Notes: a model not told the origin generated them from the letters alone. Shown: positions 1 through 7,721, counted from the first letter of the stretch. The stretch: DNA of 48,511 nucleotides from Bacteroidaceae bacterium (GCA_017407905.1 JAFQVS010000066.1:1-48511); one strand, 5' to 3'. Numbers and translations are program-made.

Positions 1-70
1 AACAATCTAAAGGTGTGCGTAAACTTTGCATATCGTAGTAAAATTGCAATTAGAGAATAAAATTTAATGC

Positions 71-106
71 TATGCAATGATTTTGCATAGGCGTACATTA
101 TATTTG
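71..106 (+). promoter_or_regulatory. Promoter and likely operator of the WYL gene
   Basis: A Bacteroidota -7 box TATATTTG lies at 99-106, 22 bases before the ATG at 129. Just upstream is a perfect inverted repeat, TATGCAA (71-77), 5 bases, TTGCATA (83-89). The half-site also appears once further upstream (TTTGCATA near 25-32). Position and symmetry suggest an operator, perhaps for the WYL protein encoded next to it; this is inference. Confidence 0.55.
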
Positions 107-128
107 CAGTGTACAACGAGTATAAGTT

Positions 129-1034
129 ATGATAAGCAAGACATTTAACCGTTACATTTGGCTATTGAATACGCTCCTTCAACATAAGCAACTTTCCTAT
201 GAAGAAATTAATGCTTTGTGGAGGGAATGTTATTTGGGCGATGGTGCTTCGTTGCCGTTGCGCACATTCCATCAGCATAAAAATGCTGTTGAGGAGTTAT
301 TCGGTATTGAAATATAATGCAATCCTTCAAATGGGTACAGATACTACATATCTTCTCCCGATACATTGAAGAACGACAGTATCCGCAAATGGCTCTTGAA
401 TTCATTTACTCTGTCCAATATGATAACTGCGGGGCACAATATGAAAGGGCGGATTTTGTTTGAGGAGATACCTTGCGGAACAGAATATCTGCAAACGATT
501 ATTGAGGCAATGCAGAAATCAAAAGAATTGCAAATTGATTATCAGCAGTTCTATGGGCATAGAGAAACATTTAATATTCAACCTTATGCTATGAAGGTTT
601 ATTATCAACGGTGGTATGTGGTCGGTTATATTAAAGAACTCGGGGGCATAAGGAATATTGCGCTTGACCATACACTTGAAATGAACCTATCTGCTGCCTC
701 ATTTATATTGCCGAAGGATTTTGATGCAGAGAAGTATTATGCCAATACGATTGGAATATTTGTAAATGAGGAACTGATACCTAATAAAGTGAAGATAAGA
801 GCCTATGGCAGGCAGATAGAATATTTGCGTTCGTTACCGCTTCACCGTTCCCAGAAAGAGAGAGCTTCCAAATATGGTGAATTCTGCGATTTTGAGTACA
901 AATTATGCCTGACTCCCGAACTCTCAACCCACATACTTGCTATGGGGGAGAATGTAGAGGTGCTGGAACCCATTGAATTGAGAGAGGAGATAAAAAGAAG
1001 ATTAGAAGAATGTTTAATTAAATATAGATTATAG
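129..1034 (+). pseudogene. WYL-domain transcriptional regulator, interrupted by an in-frame stop
   Basis: One reading frame runs through the whole interval and is broken only by a TAA at 315-317 (codon 63). Before the stop is an N-terminal segment of the usual WYL-regulator type (a winged-helix-like region rich in NRYIWLLNTL and LPLRTFHQHK). After it, in the same frame, the protein continues with CNPSNGYRYYISSPDTLKND and then a WYL domain (IQPYAMKVYYQRWYVVGYIK), for about 302 codons in total. This length and order match full-length Bacteroidales WYL regulators, which bind DNA with the N-terminus and a ligand, often nucleic acid, with the WYL domain. The simplest reading is a nonsense mutation of a GAA/CAA-type codon. 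A sequencing error or restart at TTG 366, giving a WYL-only protein, are alternatives. The gene sits 4 bases upstream of a nuclease-like gene and probably shares its transcript. Confidence 0.8.
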
Positions 1035-1038
1035 AGTT

Positions 1039-1851
1039 ATGGATTTCGCCAAAATGTTATCTCAAGCATACTCAAATGTTGGCTTAAAAATAAAACCTGT
1101 TGAAACACCAATATTTTATATAGAGCCGATTATTAAATTAACTGAAGAACAAGAAGAACAGTTGCTTGAAGGTGATGGACAAAAAAACAGAAATGAATAT
1201 AAGCAGATAAACTCTTCAACAGGTTTAGCCGTGAATTACTATAAAGTTCTTGAAGATACAGGAAAGATTGAAGAACTTCAGTTTGAAAAAAAAGTTGAGA
1301 AACCTCTTAAAATAAAAGGTGGAAGATGTGCAAATCTTGATGTTACATATAAGAAAGAAGGAAATTTGTTTTATGTAGAAAGCAAATTCCTTGAACCATA
1401 TTATTCAAGTAATGAGCATAATACGGAATCGTATTTCAAAAAAGATAATTACGATGTGCCAGATAATGATAAAGATGCTTGGTATGCTCTGTTGGTTGAT
1501 GCACAGAATTACAAGATTTACAATTTTTCGCAAATATGCAGGCATTTAATGGCAATATGGCGAAAACACAAAGAAGACAAGCTTTTGAAAATCGTTTTTC
1601 AAAGTGTTATGTGGAAGATGACTGAAAAATTCATTAGTACTATAGAAGATGAAGAAAAACAAGAGATTTTGCGTGCACGCATAAAATTTATTGATGAAGA
1701 GTCTAAATCCTGCCAACATAGGATTAATGACTTTCTTAATCAAATAGGGTGGAATAATCTCACTTTTGAATGTGTATATTATAATGAAATTGTAGAGGAT
1801 ATTTCATCATCAAAATATTATTCAAAATTTCGAAAACGATACTTCTTGTAA
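1039..1851 (+). CDS. Putative PD-(D/E)XK restriction-type nuclease
   Basis: A 270-residue soluble protein with no signal peptide. The central part reads ANLDVTYKK (D101) followed by NLFYVESKFLEPY (E114, K116). This D...ExK spacing is what a PD-(D/E)XK nuclease core shows, and the surrounding text resembles the PGN_0703-type putative restriction endonucleases of Bacteroidota. The C-terminal half (about 145-265) is rich in aromatic and charged residues and has no motif I recognise. The start ATG is 4 bases after the WYL gene, so the two are almost certainly co-transcribed. WYL regulators commonly control defence genes, which supports a defence role. No methyltransferase is adjacent; the nearest is 3 kb downstream. 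The fold call comes from one motif, so moderate confidence. Confidence 0.55.
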   Translation: MDFAKMLSQAYSNVGLKIKPVETPIFYIEPIIKLTEEQEEQLLEGDGQKNRNEYKQINSSTGLAVNYYKVLEDTGKIEELQFEKKVEKPLKIKGGRCANLDVTYKKEGNLFYVESKFLEPYYSSNEHNTESYFKKDNYDVPDNDKDAWYALLVDAQNYKIYNFSQICRHLMAIWRKHKEDKLLKIVFQSVMWKMTEKFISTIEDEEKQEILRARIKFIDEESKSCQHRINDFLNQIGWNNLTFECVYYNEIVEDISSSKYYSKFRKRYFL

Positions 1852-1957
1852 ATGAATGTTCGCTTATGCAAAGTTCTTGCACACCTTCTTCTCCTCAATG
1901 CTCATAAAGACAGATTCTTTTCGTATATATTATAGAAAAGCCAAAAAACAGTAATAT

Positions 1958-2278
1958 ATGGAAAAAAGAAAAACTGAGATGTGTGGGCAAAAGCAGTATT
2001 GTTCTATTGAAGATGATTTGCAACTTATAATGGATATAAAATCGAACGGGGCTGAAAGGGATTTGGCAATTGAAAAACTATCCCATTCAAAATTACGCTT
2101 TGTAACGGCTGTTGCGAAAATATTCAAAGGGTGTGGCTTGTCTATGGAAGAACTTGTAAATGCAGGAAACAAAGGGCTGGTGCTTGCTGCTGAAAATTAT
2201 GATGAGTCCCGTGGCTTTAAGTTTATGAGTTACGCCGTGTGGTGGATAAAGCAAAGCATTATGCAAAAGATACAATGA
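1958..2278 (+). CDS. Short sigma-70 protein: regions 1.2 and 2 only
   Basis: A 106-residue protein that reads like the front half of a primary sigma factor: a region 1.2-like stretch (EDDLQLIMDIKSNGAERDL), then region 2 with LRFVTAVAKIF, LSMEELVNAGNKGL and SRGFKFMSYAVWWIKQSIMQ. It stops directly after the start of region 2.4, so the region 3 and 4 domains (extended -10 and -33/-35 recognition) are absent, and I see no continuation in another frame. It could be a truncated copy of rpoD on a mobile element, or a deliberately short core-RNAP-binding protein that competes with or modulates the host sigma. A strong hairpin terminator follows at 2305. The coding frame is clean, so it may be expressed. 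Confidence 0.65.
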   Translation: MEKRKTEMCGQKQYCSIEDDLQLIMDIKSNGAERDLAIEKLSHSKLRFVTAVAKIFKGCGLSMEELVNAGNKGLVLAAENYDESRGFKFMSYAVWWIKQSIMQKIQ

Positions 2279-2304
2279 TAGAATTGTGCTGCACAAACGA
2301 TAAT

Positions 2305-2352
2305 CACGCTGTAACGCATTGATAATGTGCGTTATAGCGTGGCTTTTGTTTG
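2305..2352 (+). terminator. Hairpin terminator after the short sigma gene
   Basis: A 14-bp stem with one mismatch (CACGCTGTAACGCA at 2305-2318 against TGCGTTATAGCGTG at 2328-2341) is followed by GCTTTTGTTT. It serves the plus-strand sigma gene. The hairpin also covers the stop codon (2332-2334) of the minus-strand small gene, so it may end both transcripts. Confidence 0.7.
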
Positions 2353-2502
2353 TGATGTGTTAAACTCTCCGTTGTGCATAGGTGGGTACTCCTGTTTGCC
2401 TTCGGCGAATTTGCTGTCGCTCGGCATAATACAAGTACGCTTGTCTTCTGCACTCGCTGAATCGCAACTTTGTTTATGTTCGTTTAATTGTGGTGTTTCC
2501 AT
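2332..2502 (-). CDS. Small protein of the repeat pair, copy 1 (56 aa)
   Basis: From the ATG at 2502 the frame encodes 56 residues. Residues 8-43 are the shared core (KQSCDSASAEDKRTC, then SKFAEGKQEYPPMH), followed by a private tail NGEFNTSQTKATL. The same core is encoded at 7777-7962. The core contains two cysteines and many charged residues, with no signal peptide or membrane helix. The DNA of the core is conserved almost base for base, so I cannot tell whether protein or RNA is selected. Unlike copy 2, this copy has no TAnnTTTG promoter in front; it is joined to an IS256 remnant at 2550. I do not recognise a family. Confidence 0.45.
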   Translation of the reverse strand: METPQLNEHKQSCDSASAEDKRTCIMPSDSKFAEGKQEYPPMHNGEFNTSQTKATL

Positions 2503-2549
2503 TGTTATTGGTTTTATAGCGTATAAGGTAAAATGTGTATAGTTGTTCC
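2351..2549. repeat. Direct repeat, copy 1 (about 199 bp)
   Basis: Aligns without gaps to 7811-8009 (constant offset 5460). By eye about 17 of 199 positions differ. The core at 2375-2481 differs at only one base. Differences cluster at the ends and around 2481-2499. Similarity stops abruptly at 2549/8009. The repeat contains short palindromes such as ACAAGTACGCTTGT and TTGCCTTCGGCGAA. Confidence 0.9.
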
Positions 2550-2693
2550 TTCCCTAACGATACTGCCTTGATCAAACTCGTCTACCTAGCGTATCGTAAT
2601 GCCCGCAAAAAATGGACGATGCCTGTCCCGAACTAGGGCATTATCTCACAACAGCTTGCGATAAAGTTTGAAGATAGATACAATTTGCTGTAG
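2550..2693 (+). pseudogene. Remnant of an IS256-family transposase C-terminus
   Basis: In one frame the interval reads FPNDTALIKLVYLAYRNARK, KWTMPVPN, stop, GIISQQLAIKFEDRYNLL, stop. The phrase KKWTMP(V/I)xNWG followed by a short helix and a terminal FE(D/G)R is the hallmark C-terminus of IS256/mutator transposases. Here the tryptophan of NWG has become TAG. Everything upstream of about residue 350 of such a transposase is missing, replaced by the 199-bp repeat. It is non-functional. Confidence 0.75.
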
Positions 2694-2726
2694 ATTTGTT
2701 ATATTTACACCGATAAATCGGAATTT

Positions 2727-3299
2727 ATGGAAGAGCATAACATCCTCTGTATAGCCAACAGAAGTGAGTTCCGTGCATGGCTCGAAACCCACCACGCCAG
2801 CGAAAGAGAATGCTGGGTTGACGTGAAACGGGGACGACCTGTAGATGACAAGCATTTCTGGTATCTTGATGCCGTGGAGGAGGCACTCTGCTTCGGATGG
2901 ATTGACAGTCGGCATAAACTGATTGACGGCAGGAGGATGCAATGCTTTACTCCGAGAAAACGGAACAGCCCTTGGACAGAGTTGAATAAGGAGCGAGTGA
3001 GGCGACTGGATCGGTTAGGGCTGATGACCGACGCAGGGAGAAAGGTACTGCCACCAATGGGCGTACGCAGCTTCAAGATAGACAAAGACGTTGAGGCGGC
3101 TTTGAAATCGGCTCGTGCATGGACAAAGTACAAGTCGTTTCCTCCTCTCTACCAACGTATTCGTGCCTATAATGTGGCATTCTATAAGACCAGAGACAAG
3201 AGCATGTATGAACAGACCCTGTCTCACCTTATCACAGAGACCAAAGCCAGACGCATGTTTGGCGAATGGAACGACTACGGCAGATTGCTGGACTACTAA
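2727..3299 (+). CDS. YdeI/OmpD-associated family protein
   Basis: A 190-residue cytoplasmic protein. The central stretch ALCFGWIDSRHKLIDG, followed by CFTPRKRNSPWTELNKERV, is the family signature of YdeI/OmpD-associated (bacteriocin-protection-like) proteins. The C-terminus is the usual helical segment with a FPPLYQRIRAYNVAFYKT-like motif. Members are linked to tolerance of cationic peptides or bacteriocins in some Proteobacteria, but no biochemical activity is settled. ATG at 2727 is preceded by a weak -7-like box TATATTTA (2700-2707), and a strong terminator follows at 3411, so it is probably monocistronic. Its base composition is more GC-rich than its island neighbours, suggesting a different origin. 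Confidence 0.8.
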   Translation: MEEHNILCIANRSEFRAWLETHHASERECWVDVKRGRPVDDKHFWYLDAVEEALCFGWIDSRHKLIDGRRMQCFTPRKRNSPWTELNKERVRRLDRLGLMTDAGRKVLPPMGVRSFKIDKDVEAALKSARAWTKYKSFPPLYQRIRAYNVAFYKTRDKSMYEQTLSHLITETKARRMFGEWNDYGRLLDY

Positions 3300-3410
3300 A
3301 TTCGAATTTATCTAACAGCCTTGACACAGTTCAGCTGACGCCCCCTTTGTTAGAATATGCTTCTATTGAGAAAATAACTGTTTAGCGTGTAACGCTCCTA
3401 TAAAATTTAT

Positions 3411-3456
3411 AACTGCAAAATGACCTTGATGTCATAATTTGCAGTTTGCTTTTTTG
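3411..3456 (+). terminator. Terminator downstream of the YdeI-like gene
   Basis: AACTGCAAA-ATGAC (3411-3424) pairs with GTCAT-AA-TTTGCAGTT (3431-3446) and is followed by TGCTTTTTTG. It is a long stem with a short loop and a T-run. The 110 bases between 3300 and 3410 hold nothing I can identify. Confidence 0.75.
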
Positions 3457-3485
3457 ATAATATTATAACCAGAATAAACAAATGG

Positions 3486-3731
3486 TTATTCTGCCTTTGG
3501 AGCAGTTATCAATATGCCCTTGCGAATAGTGCAGTATTTGTTTCGGTATGGTTTCTTTGCCGTAATACCGTAGTTGGCAAGACTTTTATATCCAATACCA
3601 ATCTTTTCTTTACCAAAGTGGTCGCAAAGTGCCTTGACACTACCAAAATAGTGGTGTTCGCCGTCTATTTCCAAATGTATTACTGACCTTTCTTGTTTAT
3701 TTGCTTCCTTTGTATCTGAAATTTGTGGCAA
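3486..3731 (-). CDS. Hypothetical protein, start uncertain (up to 81 aa)
   Basis: The frame has no ATG. The longest reading starts at TTG 3731. A -7-like TACTTTTGC lies directly over that codon on the same strand, so translation more likely starts further in, for example at the TTG at about 3671, giving 62 residues. The protein part EHHYFGSVKALCDHFGKE resembles short phage- or mobile-element proteins that carry a small helix-turn-helix-like element, followed by a basic C-terminus (KKPYRNKYCTIRKG). I do not recognise a family. It is divergent from the WYL_2 gene at 3860. Confidence 0.45.
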   Translation of the reverse strand: MPQISDTKEANKQERSVIHLEIDGEHHYFGSVKALCDHFGKEKIGIGYKSLANYGITAKKPYRNKYCTIRKGILITAPKAE

Positions 3732-3785
3732 AAGTAGTTAAATATGGAAAATAATCAAAATATTCCATAAATTTATTGCAAAATG

Positions 3786-3817
3786 TTTGATTATATTAAA
3801 TATGTTCCATATCTTTG
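3786..3817 (+). promoter_or_regulatory. Promoter of the WYL_2 gene
   Basis: TTTG (3786-3789), a 20-base gap, then TATCTTTG (3810-3817). This fits the Bacteroidota -33/-7 consensus well. The predicted transcript would start near 3824. That rules out the longer in-frame start at 3815 and supports ATG 3860. Confidence 0.75.
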
Positions 3818-3859
3818 TCCAGACAAACAGAGGTAATAACAATTAAACAGTACACAGAT

Positions 3860-4189
3860 ATGAGAAACATCACAGTAATCAATGGAGCAACAGCAGTAAA
3901 AGAAAATGTAATCGCTAACCGTACAAACTCAACAGAGATTGGCCTTGTGAAAGCGATGATGATTGAAAATTTGAAAGAGAAGATGAAACATGGCGTAGCA
4001 CACTCTGTATTCCGTAAGAAAAATGGCGAATTGAGAGAATGTTGGGGAACTACCCAGCCAGCCCTTGCCAGTGCCATGACTAATGGCAGAGGGGAAAGCA
4101 GAGAACTGTACGCTACAACAGCGTTCTATGATGTAACCAAAGGTGCGTGGAGAAGTTTTCGTTGGGAATCATTGGTACAAGTATTTTGA
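3860..4189 (+). CDS. WYL_2 (DUF2693) SH3-like beta-barrel protein
   Basis: A 109-residue protein starting MRNITVINGATAV. The second half (VFRKKNGELRECWGTTQPAL, later TTAFYDVTKGAWRSFRWESL) is the conserved core of the WYL_2/DUF2693 family, a Sm-like SH3 barrel common on Bacteroidales plasmids and conjugative elements. Family members have no established activity; nucleic-acid binding is a reasonable guess from the fold. The start is chosen because the promoter's -7 box ends at 3817 and overlaps the longer alternative. The neighbouring integrase fragment supports a mobile-element origin. Confidence 0.8.
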   Translation: MRNITVINGATAVKENVIANRTNSTEIGLVKAMMIENLKEKMKHGVAHSVFRKKNGELRECWGTTQPALASAMTNGRGESRELYATTAFYDVTKGAWRSFRWESLVQVF

Positions 4190-4272
4190 GATGTCCCACC
4201 TTGAACAAAAGTGAAATACTTGTGCTAACTAATTGATATTGAGAAATATAAATCAAATTACTCGGTACGAGT
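4178..4272. other. Inverted repeat and palindrome ahead of the integrase
   Basis: CAAGTATTT (4178-4186) is repeated inverted as AAATACTTG (4214-4222). A separate perfect palindrome, ACTCGGTACGAGT, lies at 4260-4272, 28 bases before the recombinase start. The first may be a terminator-like structure. The second could be a recombinase or regulator binding site. Neither function is shown by the sequence alone. Confidence 0.4.
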
Positions 4273-4299
4273 GTTTCACTAACCTTAAAATTTGATAAA

Positions 4300-4873
4300 A
4301 TGAGCATTAAATATTCAAATACGACCGCAGATTACATTGAGTGGAATACGATGTTAAACCTCGTCCGCCGATTGTATAAAGATAAGAAGCACCGCCTATC
4401 GTTGTTGATTGGATGTGGTTGTTTCTTCGGTCTAAGAATTTCAGACCTTAAAACCCTTACTTGGAATCAACTATTAACTGCATCTAAATTTTCATTGATT
4501 GAGAAAAAGACGGGAAAGCGCAGAGAGGTTAAGATTAACGAATCATTCCAACACCACATCCGAGATTGTTATCAGGCATTGAAAGTTGAGGATATGACCG
4601 AACATTGTTTTCTTAACAATCGTGGTGAGGTGATTTCAACCCAAATTTAAGACCATAAAAGCGAAGTATGGCGTTAAAGTGGAGCACCTAAGCAGCCACA
4701 GCTTCCGCAAAACCTTCGGTCGTAAAGTGGTGGAATCATCAGGTGAGCAATCGGAAATGGCATTAATCAAGCTGAGCGAGATATTTAACCACGCCAGCCC
4801 TATGATTACCCGTAGATACTTAGGACTACGAGCCGAGGAGTTAGAGGAGGTGTATAATGTTTTGGAGTTTTAA
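4300..4873 (+). pseudogene. Tyrosine recombinase/integrase split by a frameshift
   Basis: The first frame (4300-4650) carries the catalytic Arg in GLRISDLKTLTW and the beta-hairpin Lys in EKKTGKRREVK. It ends at TAA 4648-4650. The rest lies in the +1 frame, from about 4643: KFKTIKAKYGVKVEHLSSHS, HSFRKTFG (His and Arg), NHASPMITRRYLGL (His and Tyr), ending at 4873. All six catalytic residues R-K-H-R-H-Y are present, but in two frames. There is no N-terminal SAM-like core-binding domain; short Bacteroidales integrases of about 190 residues often look like this. A small deletion near 4643 is the simplest cause. A +1 shift on ATT TAA G would also restore the frame. Confidence 0.8.
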
Positions 4874-4893
4874 TCACGAATAGAAAAAATCAC

Positions 4894-4901
4894 TATCTTT
4901 G
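4894..4901 (+). promoter_or_regulatory. -7 box of the methyltransferase gene
   Basis: TATCTTTG followed by C, 20 bases before ATG 4921. It lies 21 bases after the end of the integrase remnant. No convincing TTTG element sits at the standard distance, so the promoter may be weak or activator-dependent. Confidence 0.55.
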
Positions 4902-4920
4902 CAGATAGATATACAATGTT

Positions 4921-6792
4921 ATGGTATTAAATGATATTATAGATAAGTATCCAGTAGAGGAAATAGAGAAAGCTCTTATATTCCATTATCTTGATGTTAA
5001 TGGAATAGATAAGAGTATTCATCCGTATATCAAAGACTATATAAGTTCATTCCACTTTAACCAAAGTTTGTTAGATGATGTTTTTACTTTAGAATACAAG
5101 TCTTTGGAGGAATTAGCTGTGTGTATGGAGTTGCTTATTCCCAAAGAAGAAAGACAAACTAATGGGGCGTTCTTTACTCCGCATCATATTGTAGATTATA
5201 TCATTGACAATATCTCTCCTAAAGCTGATGCTAAAGTTATTGACATAAGTTGTGGATGCGGTGCATTTATATTGGGAGCAATAAAGTATTTTGAAAAGAA
5301 ATACAATAAAACGGTATCATCCATAGTGTCGGAAAATATTTATGGAGTAGATCTGTTGGATAACAATGTAAAAAGATGCAAATTACTGATTCTTCTTTAT
5401 GGTTTATCAAAAGGAGAAATCATTAAAGAAAATGAAATACATATAGATATAGATAATAGCTTAACTAGAAAATGGGATAAAAAATATGATGCCGTCATTG
5501 GCAATCCTCCATATGTGAAATTTCAAGACATGGAGGATAATACTCGCATGTTGTTAGATGGGAAATATAACACAACTAGATTTGGAACATATAATTTGTA
5601 TTTTGCATTCTTCGAAATTGGCAAGATGATATTAGCCCCGAATGGAATGCTAGGTTATATTACCCCAAACAACTATTTCACCTCTCTTGCGGGAGAGAGT
5701 TTGCGTGCTTATTTTCAAACGACAAAAGCAATATCAAAAATTGTTGATTTCAATGCAACTAAGGTTTTCGATGTCCAAACATATACAGCGATAACATTCC
5801 TTACGAATGAAGCAAATAATTTTATTCAATATGCAAGAATTTCAGGAAACGAAAGTGTTGAGAAATTTTTGATGACTGCAAAATTTACACGCAATAGCTA
5901 CAATGACTTAGATACAAAAAAATGGAGATTATTATGTGATAACGAGCGAGAGGTCATTCGTAGATTAGAGTGTAGTGGAGAACAGTTAGGGACATTGTTT
6001 AATATAGCTGTTGGTATTGCTACACTTAAAGATGAGGTCTTCTTTATAGACCCATATAAAGAAGACGATACATATTATTATTGCAACAATAAGTATAAGT
6101 CTAATTTCAAAATAGAGAAAAGAATAACTAGACCTCTTGTTAAAATTTCTAAGATGAAATGCGTTAAAGACCTTAACGCAAATCAGCGTAGGATTATATT
6201 CCCATATACAACATTAAATAATGTTGCGTCAATTGTTGAGGAAAAAACCATGATTGAGCAGTATCCTGAATGCAATAACTATCTTCAGTCCGTTAAGGAT
6301 ATTTTAGCAACACGAGGTAAGGGTAAATCACACTACAAACCTTTCTACGCTTATGGTCGTACTCAAGGTTTAAATAAACGTGGAGTGAAAATATATACTC
6401 CAACATTTAGCCAATATCCTAGATTTATTTTTGATGGCGACTTTGACAGTCTATTTACAAATGGATATGGTATCTTTTACAAAGAAACCAAGACTAATAG
6501 CATGGATTTATTTGCGTCTGTACAAAATGAGATTGCTGATGCGGCAAATGTTGATGTTCTGATAAAAGTACTCAATTCAGGACTTATGCATTTCTATGTT
6601 TCTAAAACGAGTGTCTCTATTGACGGAGGATACCCTTGTTATCAAAAGAATTTTATTGAGCGGTTTTCTATCCCAAACATGTCAAAAGAAAACATCTCTG
6701 CCCTCAGAAATATGATAGACAGAGATGATATAGATAGATATTTATTGAATTTATATCAGATAAATTTACCTGTTCCAAATCTTTGGGCGTAA
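4921..6792 (+). CDS. N6-adenine DNA methyltransferase, Eco57I/TaqI type
   Basis: A 623-residue class-gamma adenine methyltransferase. Motif X is NGAFFTP (residues 81-87), the S-adenosylmethionine motif I is DISCGCGAF (108-116, versus the usual DPACGSGxF), and the catalytic motif IV is NPPY (195-198). Residues about 350-610 resemble the TaqI-like C-terminal target-recognition domain, with a conserved SIDGGYPCYQKNF near the end. It would methylate adenine in a specific DNA site. Length fits a type II modification enzyme of the Eco57I/PaeR7I group rather than a fused type IIG enzyme (about 900-1000 residues, with an N-terminal nuclease), so a separate nuclease is expected. The convergent gene at 6756 is the candidate. 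The two 3' ends overlap by 37 bases. Confidence 0.88.
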   Translation: MVLNDIIDKYPVEEIEKALIFHYLDVNGIDKSIHPYIKDYISSFHFNQSLLDDVFTLEYKSLEELAVCMELLIPKEERQTNGAFFTPHHIVDYIIDNISPKADAKVIDISCGCGAFILGAIKYFEKKYNKTVSSIVSENIYGVDLLDNNVKRCKLLILLYGLSKGEIIKENEIHIDIDNSLTRKWDKKYDAVIGNPPYVKFQDMEDNTRMLLDGKYNTTRFGTYNLYFAFFEIGKMILAPNGMLGYITPNNYFTSLAGESLRAYFQTTKAISKIVDFNATKVFDVQTYTAITFLTNEANNFIQYARISGNESVEKFLMTAKFTRNSYNDLDTKKWRLLCDNEREVIRRLECSGEQLGTLFNIAVGIATLKDEVFFIDPYKEDDTYYYCNNKYKSNFKIEKRITRPLVKISKMKCVKDLNANQRRIIFPYTTLNNVASIVEEKTMIEQYPECNNYLQSVKDILATRGKGKSHYKPFYAYGRTQGLNKRGVKIYTPTFSQYPRFIFDGDFDSLFTNGYGIFYKETKTNSMDLFASVQNEIADAANVDVLIKVLNSGLMHFYVSKTSVSIDGGYPCYQKNFIERFSIPNMSKENISALRNMIDRDDIDRYLLNLYQINLPVPNLWA

Positions 6793-7643
6793 ACATTAAG
6801 TAATGTTTGTACAAATGTTGGATAATTTAGGTTATTAATACTCACGCCAGAGTTTGCATCTAGTAGGCCATCAGCTATTAATTCTGCGTCAGTATTGTAT
6901 ATACGAGGTGTTCTAGGTCTAAAATCCACGACTAATAGACATACTCGTTCATACTTATATTCCGTTCCTGGAATCAGTTGCCTATTATTAACTGCGCTGA
7001 ATGATGATATGTATTTTGCAATATGTTTTTTTACTTGTCTATTTGCTATGAATGCCACTCTGTTCTGTTGCGCTGGTGTATCATCGTATTCATATACTGG
7101 TATCATATACAATTCTCCTAACACCATATTGGGACATCGTAAATGTAGATTAAGAGGTTCTGCAAATGTCCTTTCGTATAAGGTGTCAAAATTATTAGCC
7201 ACACTGCTTAACTGACTTCTTACATTAACAGATAGTACTCGTTCTGTATAACTAAAACCATAGGGGTCTCTTTTCCCTCTTAAAATACCATCAAAATTTA
7301 ATATTTCTGGCGTTGGCACGACATCATTAGGACAAATGCAAATGTCCTGGTTTTTTGCTTTTACAGCGCCAAAAATTTTCAATTCTCCTTGATGTTGCAA
7401 AATCGGAGGATATATATATGCCGGATTAACCCCATATCTAACAAATTCAGATTTAACAGCATCGTGTATTAGGCATATTGGAACTTGTGAACGTATTAAA
7501 TTATTTTTGGCAGCACAACCATCAATAATATTACCGTTTTTATCAGTACCGCCATTTATAATTGCATCTTCTATTAGACGCTTAATTTCATTTACCGCAT
7601 CTTGTATTGTTGTCAAGTTCGGTACATTATTTTGTCTTTGCAT
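6756..7643 (-). CDS. Putative type II restriction endonuclease partner
   Basis: A 295-residue soluble protein that I do not firmly recognise. Residues 139-158 read VNVRSQLSSVANNFDTLYER, which recalls the EFKSQ...NNFxxRxEE block of the XhoI/PaeR7I nuclease family, with Asn where Glu is expected and Arg where Lys is expected. D118 and E134 are other acidic candidates. The following LNLHLRCPNMVLGELYMIPV and the C-terminal LLVVDFRPRTPR also look like a folded enzyme core. Evidence for the role is mainly context: it is convergent with, and overlaps, a class-gamma adenine methyltransferase, the type that accompanies XhoI/PaeR7I nucleases. If the altered motif is real, the enzyme may be inactive or use a variant active site. 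Confidence 0.45.
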   Translation of the reverse strand: MQRQNNVPNLTTIQDAVNEIKRLIEDAIINGGTDKNGNIIDGCAAKNNLIRSQVPICLIHDAVKSEFVRYGVNPAYIYPPILQHQGELKIFGAVKAKNQDICICPNDVVPTPEILNFDGILRGKRDPYGFSYTERVLSVNVRSQLSSVANNFDTLYERTFAEPLNLHLRCPNMVLGELYMIPVYEYDDTPAQQNRVAFIANRQVKKHIAKYISSFSAVNNRQLIPGTEYKYERVCLLVVDFRPRTPRIYNTDAELIADGLLDANSGVSINNLNYPTFVQTLLNVYAQRFGTGKFI

Positions 7644-7721
7644 ACTAAGTGATATTAAGAAATATTTGCTAAAGTTAAGTGTTTTTTTAAATATTTCACT
7701 TTTACTGGTCGTGAAACTTAA

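Noticed and set aside
4640..4650. Programmed -1 frameshift in the integrase (CCCAAAT and AAATTTA look like slippery heptamers)
   Set aside because: The zero-frame codons do not fall in the X XXY YYZ register, and the downstream frame needs +1, not -1.
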